From NCBI GenBank assembly GCA_905221605.1, contig CAJNDS010000278.1, positions 115,314 to 179,313 of the forward strand: a DNA stretch of 64,000 nucleotides. The letters run 5' to 3'. Positions 31,151 through 44,134 of the stretch are shown here, piece after piece. Position numbers and translations under genes: made by a program. This DNA comes from Symbiodinium natans (Eukaryota > Sar > Dinophyceae > Suessiales > Symbiodiniaceae). Numbering within the stretch: position 1 is the first letter of the stretch; every line of letters begins with the position of its first letter. The notes under the pieces are model-generated. The model made no database searches and was not told the origin of the DNA. It was given only the letters and a program-made list of their open reading frames with translations.

Positions 31151-34100
31151 TGTTGTTAGTCCCTTGTTCATGACATCGCCGCACAGGAAGCGGCCCAGTA
31201 ACAAGCGGCCCAAGGCGTTTACGTAGAGTATGGTTCTTTCTGTGTAGAGTTTAAGGTCTCAGGGCTTCCGGGTTTAGGCGTTTGGAGTCTAGGGTTTCAA
31301 GGTACAGGATGGTAAAGGGTTTAAGGGTGTAGCGCAGTAGCAGCCCGGCCGCCAAGTAGGGGGCAAAAGTCCACTTCCTTGGCCCCATACCCCCAAACCC
31401 AAACCCCAAGCCCCAAACCCCAACCCCCAAACCCCAACTCCAAACCCTAAAGCCTAAGCCCTGTATTTCGTAAGGAGAAGTACTCCAGGGCTTTGGAGTT
31501 TGGGGTGTTGGGGCGAGCTGGGAACAGCGACTTCAGGGCTTCAGGGCTTTAGGGTTCAGATTTGCGTTGGGGCTTCAGGTTTAGGGTTTAGGGTTCAATT
31601 AGGGTTTAGATTTGGGTGTAGGTTAGGGTTGGAGAGGTTGAGGGTTAAGGGGTTGCTTAACACAACGATTCTGTACCCGAACTTCCCCCAACCCTGGGAC
31701 ACTTAAACCCTACAGCCCAACACCCCCTAAGCCCCCTTAATAGGGCGTCCCTCCGCTTGGGCTCGTGACCTCAAGCAAGTTAGGTTGAGGGGTTATGGGG
31801 CCTTAAGGCTTTAAGGCTTTAGGTTTGTTTCAGTTTTTGCGCAACCACCCCATTTAAAAGAAACGGCCCAAGTGGCAGGGGTGGCCTGAGGGGTTGAGGA
31901 GCTGAAGGGGGAACCACACCCTAACCCCCACACCATACACCAAACCCCCGGCCCACACACCTACCACCCCCCAAATCCCAAGGCCTTTTGAGCCACAAGC
32001 CATTCTCGAGGCCTTCTCCTCCTGCAAAGGGTTTAGGGTCTTGGGTTACTCTACGCTCTAAACCCCGAACCCTGAAGCTGAGCCCAAACCCCAAAGCCCT
32101 AAGACCTGAACCCTTTCTAGTGCACTTGTCATGCGATTTATCTTCGTAATTTGGGTACGTGAGCGAAGTGCAAGAACAAGGCCCGTGGTACAAAGAAATT
32201 TAGCACTAACCGCTAGATGACAAGAGCTCTACCATAATGTCTTGAAAGAGTGCCTTTTTGGTTGGGAAACAATTTCAATACCATCTTGGGAGAAATGTAC
32301 TAGCCAGGCGCTTCCTTCGCGTCATCTCCACCACACAATTACCCGTGTACGGACCAGACAAGAGCTTACGACATCTCACGGCTACTGCTGGTCAACCTTC
32401 GAGGAGCCAGTCATGAACAGAAGAAATGTGCACCCCGTTGCGACGAAGTGACATGCTTAGGGTCTGTAGGGATTAGGGGGGCTTAGGGTTCGGAAGTCTG
32501 GCGCTGTCGAGGTCCTTGGGCAGCAAAGGCTGTCACCGATGGTTTGGGGACTTAGGAAGCATGATCCACAAGCAGCGGCTTGCATCCGAAATTCTGCCTC
32601 AGGGTAGACATCTCCAGTTGCCGGCCTATTGCCTATCAAGCCCTCGCATCCTGCAACTCGTTGATTAGGCGTTAGGGTGCTTCGAGAGCTGCCAAATGGT
32701 CCATCGACCTCAATCATAGGGTTACTGTAGCCGGAGGTACGGCTGGGTTCCCTCTCACGCTTCGGCTCGACGCTGGTATCAGCGCCTCTCCTAAACCCTA
32801 AACTCCGTAAATCAGAAACCATCATAAACTATAAACCATAAACCTTGCTTGAAAGACTCAATGCATACTTTGACGCAACTGATACAGGAGAAACCCTGGT
32901 TTCATGACATTTTCTGTGATTCCCGGCCTCAGCCCCAGAGCCAGCTTTGTCCACGAAATGCCTGGCAGGGTGGGCTTGCGCACCGGATTCGCACGGCTCA
33001 GTTCTTGCCCTCCAGATTCGCATCCTTACCTCCCCATTGTTCGGAGCCGCAGAAAAACCGGGAGACCCGTCAGCTTTGCTGCAAGAATGGCTTTGCAGAC
33101 CCTCAGGGATACGTCACTTTGAACCTTGATCTCTTAACTTCTTAACCGCAAACTCTGTAGGCCCTACCACCAAGACTCATGACCCCTTCGTGAACCTCTT
33201 AGGGTCCTAGAGTCTTCCGAAACTTGTTTATGGTCTTGCACATGGTGGGCCAAGCTGTAACATGCCCGGCGAACTGTGGCGGGCTGGTCGCCAAAAATCT
33301 GGCCGATAGTGCCTCAAACTTGGGCAATCTGAGCGCTGGTTGCACATCTACAGAATGGGAAGGCTTTTGCTCCGGCTTCCCGGCTTGCACCCCATGGTTT
33401 CAACCTCAAGCCGAAAACATGTGGACGTTTGATTAGCAACTCCCTCACGCGCCAAACAGTGCCAAAAGGTTTGTGCGCCCCTAAATGAATTTTCGGGGTG
33501 GTTGTTTTGGCGGGTTCCAGGCCCAGGCCCAACTTGTTTGGGGGAGGGACCTTAGAAAGCCTGAAATCTTCGGCCCTTGAGAAGCCCGAAACCAAAACCC
33601 TGAGCTCTAGGCCGCAGCCTGCCCGGAGCAGAACTGCTGTGAGCGGTAGGCTTGTATGTTGAGAGGTTGGGACGTAAGCCCTATAGACCCACTCAACTCG
33701 GGACACCACGCGTCAAAGCGTCAGCTCTCCTCCGTTGCTCCACAAGCGAGATGCTTAGGCTACGCTGGCGATAAGGTTACGCTCTCAACCCCCACTTCTA
33801 CCCCGACCGCGAACTATAGCTCAGCTCGGGGCTTGCCCGGAACGCCATAAACTACGATCTGCAACGTGGAACATACACGCTCAGCCCCACCAACATCTAC
33901 ACCATCCCTACACTTTCGGACCAAGACGCACGTGCATGCGCAACAAAAAAATCTGAGCGCAACACAGCGCGGACAGCGACCGTCTGTGAGGAGCTCGGTT
34001 CCGCACTCCTGCTCAAGGCTTGTCGATAGCACTTCATTGCGGAACTGTGATTTTTGCCAAACAAAGATTTCCGCCCTCCCAGAACGAAGTCATACTAGAG

Positions 34101-35215
34101 GATCCGCGCTAAAGTCAAAAGCAGCTGAACACACACCCACGTCGATGTTTTATCCCAATGTCTTGGCTGCGAACGTCAGCTGAGCCCCCATTCCAAGAGC
34201 TCTCTTGGAGCCTCAACCCCCACTACAAATCCTAGGGTTCAAAAACGCGAAACCCCCAAGAACCAAGAGATGCTGAACAGCCCAACAACCGATCCCATCG
34301 TTTCTAAATCAGAACCCTGCCTCGCAGTAGAAGACCGGTGCAGCTGCCGCTGCCACCTCGAGGAAGCGACATGTTCTTTTTGTATGTGGCTGCGGGTCAT
34401 GCCGGTTGTGTCTCACAGGGCGGAAGCCAGCCTCTTGGCGCGGGGCATGGGGCAGCCTCGGCAAGAGTCTCAACATCCTAGCAAGCGTCTCAACATACTA
34501 CTCCCACGCCTTCCTTCTCACAGCGTTTTGCAGGGTAGTTTAAGGCCACAGCAGAACGATCTCATCCAGCCGGCCGTGGATGCCAGCTACAACAGCTGAA
34601 GCATCTTCCGCTCGAAGCAGGGTGCGAAAAGTGTCCTCGCCAGGCAGTGGTCGAAAACCATATGAGCGACTGCCAAAACCGGCTGGTGGTGCTAATGGAC
34701 GCAACATGAAGGCTTTGGCTTTCCAAGGGTTCCCATCGTTGTACAGGGTCTTGGCATCAATCATCCACGCTTGATGTCTGCAGGTGTCGCTTTGGGAAAA
34801 ATCAAGGCTGTAGCACACCCAACGGCTCATTAACTTAGGGGTGTCGCTTTTCAAGTGTTCCCATCGCTTTACAGGGTTTTGGGCACTCGTGTCCACCCCT
34901 TACTGACTTGAATGGCTGGGGTTTTGGCGCTTGCTCATCCAAATTCCTCGGAAGCCAAGATGGTCGCCATGGTCTTCGCCAAATCCGCCAGGTTCCAAGG
35001 ACTGGCATGACATGGCAATGAGTCAGCACACTGACCACAGAAAACACAATCAATAGCGAAAAGGCTTGTCCCCTTCTAATCGCCCGCCTGCTGCACGCCA
35101 GCACTACAAGAAAACGGACCTTTGAGTCAGCATCTCTGAGTCTCACAACGACGCCGAGGTGTCTTTCCGGGACCCGAGCCGGCGCTGCAAAGCCCGAAGA
35201 CAACGTCGCCTCCAC

Positions 35216-35342
35216 GCACACGCAGACACACACCCACACACACACACACAGACAGACACACAGACACACAGACACACAGACACACAGACACACAGACACA
35301 CAGACACACAGACACACAGACACACAGACACACAGACACACA

Positions 35343-35389
<47 letters not shown>

Positions 35390-35393
35390 GCAG

Positions 35394-35458
<65 letters not shown>
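35216..35458. repeat. Compound microsatellite (CACACAGA)n-(CA)n-(GA)n
   Basis: Blocks in order: ACACACAG units to about 35346, (CA)n to about 35387, then (GA)n from 35398 to 35458. Overlapping ORFs of 84-182 codons are artefacts. Confidence 0.97.
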
Positions 35459-35459
<1 letters not shown>

Positions 35460-38140
35460 GTTGCTCACTCGTCTCCTACTTCCCGATCACATCCGATCCT
35501 CTCTGCCTCGAGACGTACGAAGGCCGAGCAGTCGATCTCGTGCAACATTGCCAGGACCTTGAAATCGGATACTTCTTCGTTCTTGGATGAACATGGTAGC
35601 CTGCACTCGGCTCATGGCCAAACATGCTTCGTCAGCGTCGCGCCCAAGCTCGCGCACAGCCTGCAAAAACTCCGGCAATCACCCAGCGTGTTGGAGAAGA
35701 ATGGTGAGAGAATCAAAGAGCCCAAGGCAGTCGTCGCGAAACTCCCCCCGTTTAGCGTTTGCTTTCGCGCAGATCTTTTGCTATGTCTCTATTCAAGCCT
35801 CTGTTAGAGCTTCGCCCATGTGAGCCTCAAAAGCCCCTAAACCCTTCACTCGATCATTGCCCTTGGAGTCACGCTTCTCTAGAAGCCTCTAAGCCTGCAC
35901 TATTGGCCCTGGCACACTGTCATACCTCTGTAAGCCTCTGAGCCTCTACGCCTCTCGGCGTGTCGGCATCCCTCTATGCATCAGGCACCCAAGCGCTTGC
36001 AGAGACGCTTTGCGCTGGTCGAGTCTATACACGTAGCCGAAATAAGGAAACGCGCTCGCCATCCTTGCTTTCTCTTCCCATTCCAGAACCAACCCAGGTA
36101 GCTACCTCTTCAAAAACAAAACAAATCCATTGTCCACCGCCGGAATAGAGATTCCCACTGCTGGTCGGGCTTTTTGTACCCGAAGACCCAGGCGGGCACC
36201 AGCAGAAACGTTTTCACAACCGACAGAACATGCATCTGTCTTGCGCTTGCCCAGTGGTCCCGCTGTGTTTCCGCTTCACACGACAAACAAACCCAGATAA
36301 TAAGCAAGTACTCGTTACCTCTTCTAAACGGAGACAGACGCATTCTCGAGGAGCCAGAAATTCCCAGAATAGTACCGTTGTTGGCTAGGCACTCACATGC
36401 CCAAATCGACCGCAAATATATTCTCTAGGGCCCACGCACTCATCTGGCCTGTTTGGACACCATGGCCCCGCCGTTTGTTGGGCTCTTTCAAATGCCAAAG
36501 CAGAGCCAGATGCATGAGTGGAGCCCTGGACAACGCATCTGCCTTGGTGCTCTTCGCTCCAATGTGCAAAATGTCACAGAAGGTGGACATGCATAGAAGG
36601 GTCAGGCCCAGGGAATTTATCTGGATCAAGACCTGGGGCCTGACCCATTGCAGAAAGCAAAATCTTCGGGCTTGAGCCCTGGAGAATCATTGCACTCGGA
36701 CACACAAGAGAAAAGGCCTCAACCACACGACTGGGATACAATCCTGAGGCCTGACCCTGCGAGCGACATGTTCAGCATCGATCTGACTTTGGATTGGCAA
36801 ACCACCATGAGCAGGACAAAAACCTGCAGGCGCAGCCCCAGGTGCCTCAGGATAAAAATCTAAGCGGCTGAATTTAGGGGCCTGAGCCTCCGATTTTATC
36901 CTTATCGCGCGCGAACCCTGTAAAATGTGTAAGTCTAGGCGGAGAGAATTCAACGCGTGTGTCTGTGTTTGCTTGTTTGATCTTGTTTGTCTGGTCGTTT
37001 GCCTTGTGGATCAGGCTGCGGATCAGGCCGTTACGCATTCACCACGAGGCTAGTGCTCTCTCCGAGGCCCCAAATCACAGAATCCATGTCTGCACGCTTC
37101 ACAAGTGGGAGACACGTGAACCCACAAGTCCCAGAGACAAACTCACAACACTTAGCTCGTCCAAACAGATCTTGCAACATCAAGCTCTGCACACGTCTCA
37201 AAACAAAACGAATGGGAGATCAATGGGAGACAACTGACTAACTCCACAAGTCCCAGATTGCACTTCACATCATCCACGTCGGCACACTTCCAAAAGGGAG
37301 ATGCATTGGATACAACTGTCAGAGTACTGCTGCGAGAGAATCCCTTTCTCGAAGCAGATGAGGGGTCCCTCCTCTTCAGCTGTTTGGGGCGCGACAACTC
37401 TGAACTCAATGGCTTGCGCCTCGGAGTCCACGAGAGTCTGCGCCTCTCTCACCTGGTTTTGGAATCCCTGACTGCTAACGCCCCTAAGTTCATATAATGA
37501 TTGTCCCGGATCCGATCCCAATCAGACCAACAGCAAACTGCTAGGCAGTTAAGGGGGGAAGGTTCTGGAGCAGCTGCGAACACAACATCCAACTCCCCCT
37601 AAACATAAATAGTTTCAGGCCGTGCCCAATGTCAGGCATTTGTTTTGGGGGGATTCGTATTAGGGAGAAGCGATTGCACTCATCTCCACTGGTTCCACTG
37701 CATTCCTCCAAACGCAACTCAGAAGAACTTGATAGTGTTCCTGCAGTGTCTTAGCAGAGCCCTCTCGCCTTGGCGGCCGCTGCCTCTGGCAGGCCGAGGA
37801 GCTTCAGGGCCGCGTCGAACGCCAGATCTCAGCACTCAGAGCGGTTCAGCGGTTCAGAGCTGTTCAGAGCTAATGCGCTCCACGAAATATTTCAAGGCCA
37901 TGGCGTGGTGCCACGTCGATGGCCACGTGAAGCGACCTGCGTGGGGAAGGTTTTCCGGCCCTTCGGCCCTTCTACCCCTTCGAGCATCCGCCTTTTGATC
38001 AGCTGAAGTCCATTGACGGTGACACCGGGAAGGGCCTGCAAACCACGCACAAACTGCGCCTCTGAGATGCTGTGCACAAGCATCCTCGCTGTCCCTCGCC
38101 GTCCCTGCCTTCCCACTTTCGAGGCCTGGAGTCAGAATCT
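35460..38140. other. No recognisable gene
   Basis: Unique sequence of mixed composition. The short ORFs on both strands show no family motif or consistent coding bias. It marks the end of the telomere-repeat domain. Confidence 0.5.
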
Positions 38141-38880
38141 GGAAAGTACCCATGTATCACTTCTCCCTATACGACATGGCTAGATAAACTTCCAGCGTGG
38201 GCAAGACCTGGCAGGAAAAACTGCTGTAACCTAATGGCGTTGTTTTTTCATGAGGCCCTATACGACATGGCAAGAAAATGTCCCGCGCGAGCACTTCTGC
38301 AAGGGAAAACCTGCCGTAAAAAAGCGAAACTTTGACGCCTAGACGACATGGTAGGATAAATTTCCGGCGCATGCCCTTCTGGAAGGAAAACCTGCCACAA
38401 CAAAGTGTTGCATTTTCCTATACGACATGGTAAGATAACATGGCAAGATAACTTTCCGGCGCGGGCACTTCTGGAAGATCTGGAAGGAAAACCTGCCGTA
38501 ACACAGCGTCGCTCGTGTTTCCCGATACGACATGACAAGGTAAATTGCCGGCGCGAACATTCCTGAAAGGAAAACCTGCCGACACGAGCATTCTTGGAAG
38601 GAAAACCTGCCGTAACAAAGTGGCGCTGTTTCTTCGCGAGCACCTTCTGGAAGGAAACCAGCTGCAACAAAGCGGGGCGCTTGTTTTCCATTGGGCCCTA
38701 TACGACATGGCCAGATTATTTTCTGGCACGAGCGCTTCTGCAAGGAAAACCTGCCATTCCGTAACCAAGTGGCATGCGACACGGTAAGATCATGCTTTCG
38801 GCGCGAGCACTTCTGGAAGGAAAGCTCGCCGTAAAATCTAAGCACATTCATTCTTTGTTCGCTTCAGCAGCACATCACCA

Positions 38881-38921
<41 letters not shown>

Positions 38922-40170
38922 CTTGTGTTAAGATTCTTGACCGATCTCTACTTCTGGAGGCACGGTCTATCAAGAAAAGGGTAGGCGTCTATGGAAAACG
39001 GATGGGGATCTGTGTATGCATGGGGGGTCTACAGTGAAAAAGGGAAGGGGCAAATGTATAGGGGTCTGCATCAAAGCGGCTAGGGCCTATGCCTAGGGCT
39101 CTGGAAGGAAGAACTGCTGTAACACGGTGGCGCTTTGTCACTTTAGGCCCTATACGACGTTGCAGGACATATTTCTGGATTCTGGAAGGAACATCTGCCG
39201 AAACAAAGTGGCACTTTTTCCCCTATACGCCCTACACGACGTCGCAAGACAATTTTCCGGCGCAAGCGTAACAAAGCGGCGTGTTTTTTTCCGTATAGGG
39301 CCTATACGACGTGGCAAGACAATTTTCCGGCGAGAGCACTTCTGGAAGGAAACCTGCCGTAACAAAGTGGCGTTTATTTTCCCCTATACGCCCTATACGA
39401 CGTGGCAAGACACATTTCCGGCGAGAGCACTTCTGGAAGAAACCTGCCGTAACAAAGTGGCGCTTTTCTGCCCAAAAGATCTTGTCCGACATGGCATGAC
39501 AAATTTCCTGCGCGAGCACTTCTGGAAGCAAAACCTGCCGTAACAAAGTGGCGCTTTTTTCCCCTATACGGCCTATACGACGTGGCAAGACAAATTTCCG
39601 GCGAGAGCACTTCTGGAAGCAAAGCCTGCCGTAACAAAGTGGCGCATGTCTTCCCTGTAGGCTCATACGACGTGGCAAGACAAATTTCCGGCGAGGGCAC
39701 TTCTGATGGCACTTCTGGAAGGAAAACCTGTGCCGTAACAAAGTGGCGCTTTTCTGCCCAAAAGATCTTGTACGACATGGCATGACAAATTTCCGGCGCG
39801 AGCACTTCTGGAAGCATAACCTGCCGTAACAAAGTGCTATACGCCCTATACGACGTGGCAAGACACATTTCCGGCGAGAGCACTTCTGGAAGAAACCTGC
39901 CGTAACAAAGTGGCGCTTTTCTGCCCAAAAGATCTTGTCCGACATGGCATGACAAATTTCCTGCGCGAGCACTTCTGGAAGCAAAACCTGCCGTAACAAA
40001 GTGGCGCTTTTTTCCCCTATACGGCCTATACGACGTGGCAAGACAAATTTCCGGCGAGAGCACTTCTGGAAGCAAAGCCTGCCGTAACAAAGTGGCGCAT
40101 ATCTTCCCTCTGTGCCCTATACGACGTGGCAAGACAAATTTCCGGCGAGGGCACTTCTGTGTGAAAAACG
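38140..40170. repeat. Satellite array, about 75-92 bp unit
   Basis: About 19 units, each with GAGCACTTCTGGAAG, CCTGCCGTAACAAAGTGGCG and CCTATACGACGTGGCAAGAC. Broken at about 38850-39110 by a (CA)n tract (38880-38919) and unique sequence. The stretch from about 39391 recurs 453 bases later almost unchanged for about 255 bases, so there is a higher-order duplication. Open frames of up to 277 codons on the minus strand are repeat translations. Confidence 0.92.
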
Positions 40171-40192
40171 CAGAGCTCTTTTTCACTCCACG

Positions 40193-40204
40193 CTTGAGCC
40201 AAAA
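40193..40204 (-). other. 12-base match to the 3' half of the dinoflagellate spliced leader
   Basis: The minus strand reads TTTTGGCTCAAG, identical to the last 12 bases of the 22-base dinoflagellate spliced leader. The upstream half does not match. It could be a relict of a re-inserted trans-spliced cDNA or chance. Confidence 0.3.
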
Positions 40205-40960
40205 CACCAGAGGTGTTCGGCAAGTCTCTCGCAGAGTCAGCGCAGCTTCACTTTCGTGAATTCCATCTCAACTTTGTTAAACAAAGGAGGAACACATGCA
40301 AACGTCCTAATGCTTCTCAGGACTTCCGTGCTTCAGCAAAACAAGCATACAAGTGCACAGCCACTCCGCTCGAACCTCAGTACGACGACACGAGCGAAGC
40401 GAGGGTCGGCGGCCAAGGTTTGAAGAGCAAACTCAGAGCAACACGCACTTCTTCAAGGATGCTCCTAAAGCATCTCGAGTGCTTCTCTGCTCATCATGCA
40501 CACTCCAAGCATCTCATGTCAAGCTCAAAGCAAGAAACACTTTCAAGCCAAGCTCCAAACATGCTATGTCCATGCCTGTTTCTGCTAACACAAAACAAAC
40601 GGTTCAAGCACAGTTCTCAACTCACGCAATGCAAACTCGTGGTTCATGTCACATGTGCAAGACATCCTGTCAACTGTAAAGGCACTCACAAGGAAGTCAA
40701 AAACTTTCTTTCCGAGCGGTCAAAACGGTCGCAGCTCCAAGGCTAAGTGAAAAGGAAAAACTACCAGGACACCGATCTACAGCAGAGACTACCTGCCTAC
40801 AGAAAATGTCGCCCCGCCACCCGCAGGTAACGGAGCAAACTGCTGCATGCGAGTCAAGCTGGACCAGGTGTCAAGTGCCAAAGCGCGGATGCCGAGAGAG
40901 CCACGAATTCAACGGGCATGCAGGCAAGTCCCGGCATCCTCCTTCACAGCACTGAAGCAA
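40205..40960. other. No recognisable gene
   Basis: A 177-codon plus-strand ORF (40213-40746) lies here but shows no domain, and the CAAGCTCAA-rich sequence resembles non-coding segments near 48.6 and 50.7 kb. Confidence 0.4.
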
Positions 40961-40969
40961 ACACTGATT

Positions 40970-43530
40970 CTCCAATCTCTGGTTAAAAGCGAATCCGAAG
41001 CTCAAGGACTGCAAGCTGCCAGTCGAGGCCCCATTGTCCTAGCTCTGGCTGAAGCAATGCCCGAAGCTCAAGGACTGCAAGCTGCCAGGCAAGGCCACAT
41101 TCTCCAAGCGCTGCCTGAAATGATGTCCGAAGCTCAGGGACTGCAAGCTGCCAGGAAAGGCCACATTCTCCAAGCTCTGGCTGAAGCAAAGCCCGAAGCT
41201 ACTGAGCTGCCAGGAAAGGCCACATTCTCCAAGCTCTGGTTGAAGCAATGCCCGAAGCTCAAGGACTGCAAGCTGCCAGGCAAGGCCACATTCTCCAAGC
41301 GCTGCCTGAAATGATGTCCGAAACTCAAGGATTGCAAGCTGCCAGGAAAAGCCACATTCTCCAAGCTCTGGTTGAAGCAATGCCCGAAGCTCAAGGACTG
41401 CAAGCTTGCCAGGCAAGGCCACATTCTCCAAGCGCTGCCTGAAATGATGTCCGAAACTCAAGGATTGCAAGCTGCCAGGAAAGGCCACATTCTCCAAGCT
41501 CTGGTTGAAGCAATGCCCGAAGCTCAAGGACTGCAAGCTGCCAGGCAAGGCCACATTCTCCCAGCGCTGCCTGAAATGATGTCCGAAACTCAAGGATTGC
41601 AAGCTGCCAGGAATGGCCACATTCTCCAAGCTCTGGTTGAAGCAATGCCCGAAGCTCAAGGACTGCAAGCTGCCAGGCAAGGCCACATTCTCCAAGCGCT
41701 GCCTGAAATGATGTCCGAAACTCAAGGATTGCAAGCTGCCAGGAAAGGCCACATTCTCCAAGCTCTGGTTGAAGCAATGCCCGAAGCTCAAGGACTGCAA
41801 GCTGCCAGGCAAGGCCACATTCTCCAAGCGCTGCCTGAAATGATGTCCGAAACTCAAGGATTGCAAGCTGCCAGGAAGTGCCACACTCTCCAAGCTCTGG
41901 TTGAAGCAATGCCCGAAGCTCAAGGACTGCAAGCTGCCAGGCAACGCCACGTTCTCCAAGCGCTGCCTGAAATGATGTCCGAAACTCAAGGATTGCAAGC
42001 TGCCAGGAATGGCCACATTCTCCAAGCTCTGGTTGAAGCAATGCCCGAAGCTCAAGGACTGCAAGCTGCCAGGCAAGGCCACATTCTCCAAGCGCTGCCT
42101 GAAATGATGTCCGAAACTCAAGGATTGCAAGCTGCAAGGAAAGGCCACATTCTCCAAGCTCTGGTTGAAGCAATGCCCGAAGCTCAAGTACTGCAAGCTA
42201 CCAGGCAAGGCCACATTCTCCAAGCTCTGCATGAAATGATGTCCGAAACTCCAGGACTGCAAGCTGCCAGGAAAGGCCACATTCTCCAAGCTCTGGTTGA
42301 AGCAATGCCCGAAGCTCAAGGACTGCAAGCTGCCAGGCAACGCCGCGTATCCGAAGCCCGAAGCTCAAGGACTGCAAGCTGCCAGGCAAAGCCACGTTCT
42401 CCAAGCTCTGGCTGGAACACACTTCTACGCTCAAGGACTGCAAGCTGCCAGGCAAAGCCACATTCTCCAAACTATGGTAAAAACATGCCCCGAAGCTCAA
42501 GGAGTGCAAGCTGCCAGGCAAGGTCACAATCTCCCAGCTCTGTATGACTCAAAGACTGCAACCCGCCTGGCAAAACCACATTTTCCAAGCTCTGGTTGAA
42601 ACACTATCCAACGCTCAAGGAACGCAAGCGGCCAGGCACGGCCACATTCTACAATCTCTGGTTAAAAGCGAATCCGAAGCTCAAGGACTGCAAGCTGCCA
42701 GTCAAGGCCCCATTCTCCTAGCTCTGGTTGAAATCAAAAACGAAGCTCAAGGACAGCAAGCTACCAGGCAAGGCCACATTCTCCAAGCTCTGCATGAAAT
42801 GATGTCCAAATGATGTCCGACACTCAAGGACTGCAAGCTGCCAGGAAAGGCCACATTCTCCAAGCTCTGGTTGAAGCAATGCCCGAAGCTCAAGGACTGG
42901 CAGCTGCCAGGCAACGCCACGTTCTCAAAGCTCCCGTTGAATCGTATCCGAAGCCCGAAGCTCAAGGACTGCAAGCTGCCAGGCAAAGCCACGTTCTCCA
43001 GGCTCTGGCTGGAACACACTTCTAAGCTCGAGGACTGCAAGCTGCCAGGCAAAGCCACATTCTCCAAACTATGACACAAACATGCCCCGAAGCTCAAGGA
43101 GTGCAAGCTGCCAGGCAAGGTCACAATCTCCCAGCTCTGTATGAAGCAGTGTCCGAACCTCAAAGACTGCACCCGCCTGGCAAAACCACATTTTCCAAGC
43201 TCTGGTTGAAACACTATCCAACGCTCCAGGAATGCAAGCGGCCAGGCACGGCCACATTCTCCAATCTCGGGTTAAAAGCGAATCCGAAGCTCAAGGACTG
43301 CAAGCTGCCAGTCAAGGCCCCATTCTCCTAGCTCTGGTTGAAATCGAAAACGAAGCCCAAGGACAGCAAGCTGCCAGGCAAGGCCACATTCTCCAAGCTC
43401 TGCATGAAATGATGTCCAAATGATGTCCGAAACTCAAGGACTGCAAGCTGCCAGGAAAGGCCGAAGCTGGAGGACTGCAAGCTGCCAGGCAGGGCCACTG
43501 CCAGTAAACCCGGAAACTTTTCGGGTGCAA
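40970..43530 (-). pseudogene. Decayed leucine-rich-repeat array (FNQSLENV type)
   Basis: About 38 tandem units of 66 bases, most paired as 132-base repeats. On the minus strand each unit encodes 22 residues, LPGSLQSLSFG then HCFNQSLENVA or HHFRQRLENVA. This is an LRR/FNIP-like repeat that is greatly expanded in dinoflagellate proteins, where such arrays usually serve protein binding. The longest in-frame run is 41039-42340 (433 codons). The pattern continues in other frames at 41134-41424, 42198-42527, 42747-43214 and 43328-43591, so the array has frameshifts and no recognisable ends. A plus-strand ORF of 391 codons (EAQGLQAARQGHILQAL) is its antisense shadow. Confidence 0.8.
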
Positions 43531-44130
43531 GTATACAAGCGCACACCGGCAAGTGGGAAGTTATTACACCCAAACCTCTACCTACCCACACCCGAAAAGC
43601 AAAGGACTATGCGAGCGCAGCCAAACAAGCGCACACCAGCGTAAGTCGAAACCTATCCTTTACCAGGGCGCTCTGCAAGAGTCGGCCGGGGTGGGAGCCG
43701 CGGCGCAAGGTGCGCGCAGATGTGGGGCATGCGGAGGCAAACGGGGCGCAGGTTGGGGACGCAGATGGGTGGAGCTGGACGCAGGTTGAGGACACAAAAG
43801 GTGTGGGGCTGGGGCGCAGGGTTAGGGCGCAGGTTGGGGATGCAAGTGGGTGGGCTGGCCCGCGAGCCCTCTTCTGGCCCAAGTCCAGGTTTCGGGCTCG
43901 AAACCCCCAACCTGGGCCACTTCCAGCACTTCGGCCACAAGTCCACAATCGAGGCTCGAGATCTCCTACTTATTCCTTCGGGTTTCTCCGCAAACAATGA
44001 TATTAGTAAAGACAACGAGAGATTCCCATCCGATTCCAAATCAAGGCAATCGGGCAAAATGCTCACTAACAAAACGGGGCTGAGGGAAGAGTCAAAAACT
44101 TTCACACCCCCTCATGCCTGCAACAGTTGC
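43530..44130. other. G-rich tandem repeats, no gene
   Basis: About 43690-43860 carries imperfect GGGGCGCAGGTTGGGGACGC-like units of about 25-33 bases. The rest, up to the Copia stop codon, shows no LTR that I can match on the other side of the element. Confidence 0.5.
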
Positions 44131-44134
44131 GTCC

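Larger units (their letters stand above)
1..35000. repeat. Interspersed degenerate TTTAGGG / CCCTAAA telomere-like sequence
   Basis: Seen directly: hundreds of exact and decayed copies of TTTAGGG, TTCAGGG, TTTGGGG and their complements are scattered through the first 35 kb and almost absent after it. G-rich and C-rich tracts alternate every few hundred bases. Where exons can be recognised, the order on the plus strand is C-rich tract, exon, G-rich tract, so the tracts are intron ends. TTTAGGG is the plant-type telomere repeat also used by dinoflagellates. The sequence is internal, with unique DNA on both sides, so it is not a chromosome end. Confidence 0.9.
28980..35200. other. Telomere-repeat-rich sequence, no gene resolved
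   Basis: Contains decayed TTTAGGG/CCCTAAA tracts to about 34.2 kb, a 22-base tandem duplication at 29281-29322, and open stretches such as 32457-32825 (minus) without family features. Unresolved upstream kinase exons may lie here. The unique island at 31330-31385 has a G-rich left and C-rich right flank, the arrangement of an intron interior rather than an exon. Confidence 0.5.

Noticed and set aside
31330-31385. Coding-like island (AKEVDFCPLLGGRAATAL, minus)
   Set aside because: Its flanks are G-rich left and C-rich right, the arrangement seen inside introns here and opposite to the supported exons.
1-35000. True chromosome end
   Set aside because: The telomere-like repeats are internal, decayed, in both orientations and interleaved with exons.
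35127-35590. ORFs of 84-182 codons (VCVCV, RERERE, THTHT)
   Set aside because: They are translations of CA and GA microsatellites.
41372-42547. 391-codon plus-strand ORF of EAQGLQAARQGHILQAL repeats
   Set aside because: It is the antisense of the LRR-type repeat. The minus-strand reading matches a known repeat style and this one does not.
38140-43530. CRISPR array
   Set aside because: Units are contiguous tandem repeats without unique spacers, no cas genes are present, and the genome is eukaryotic.
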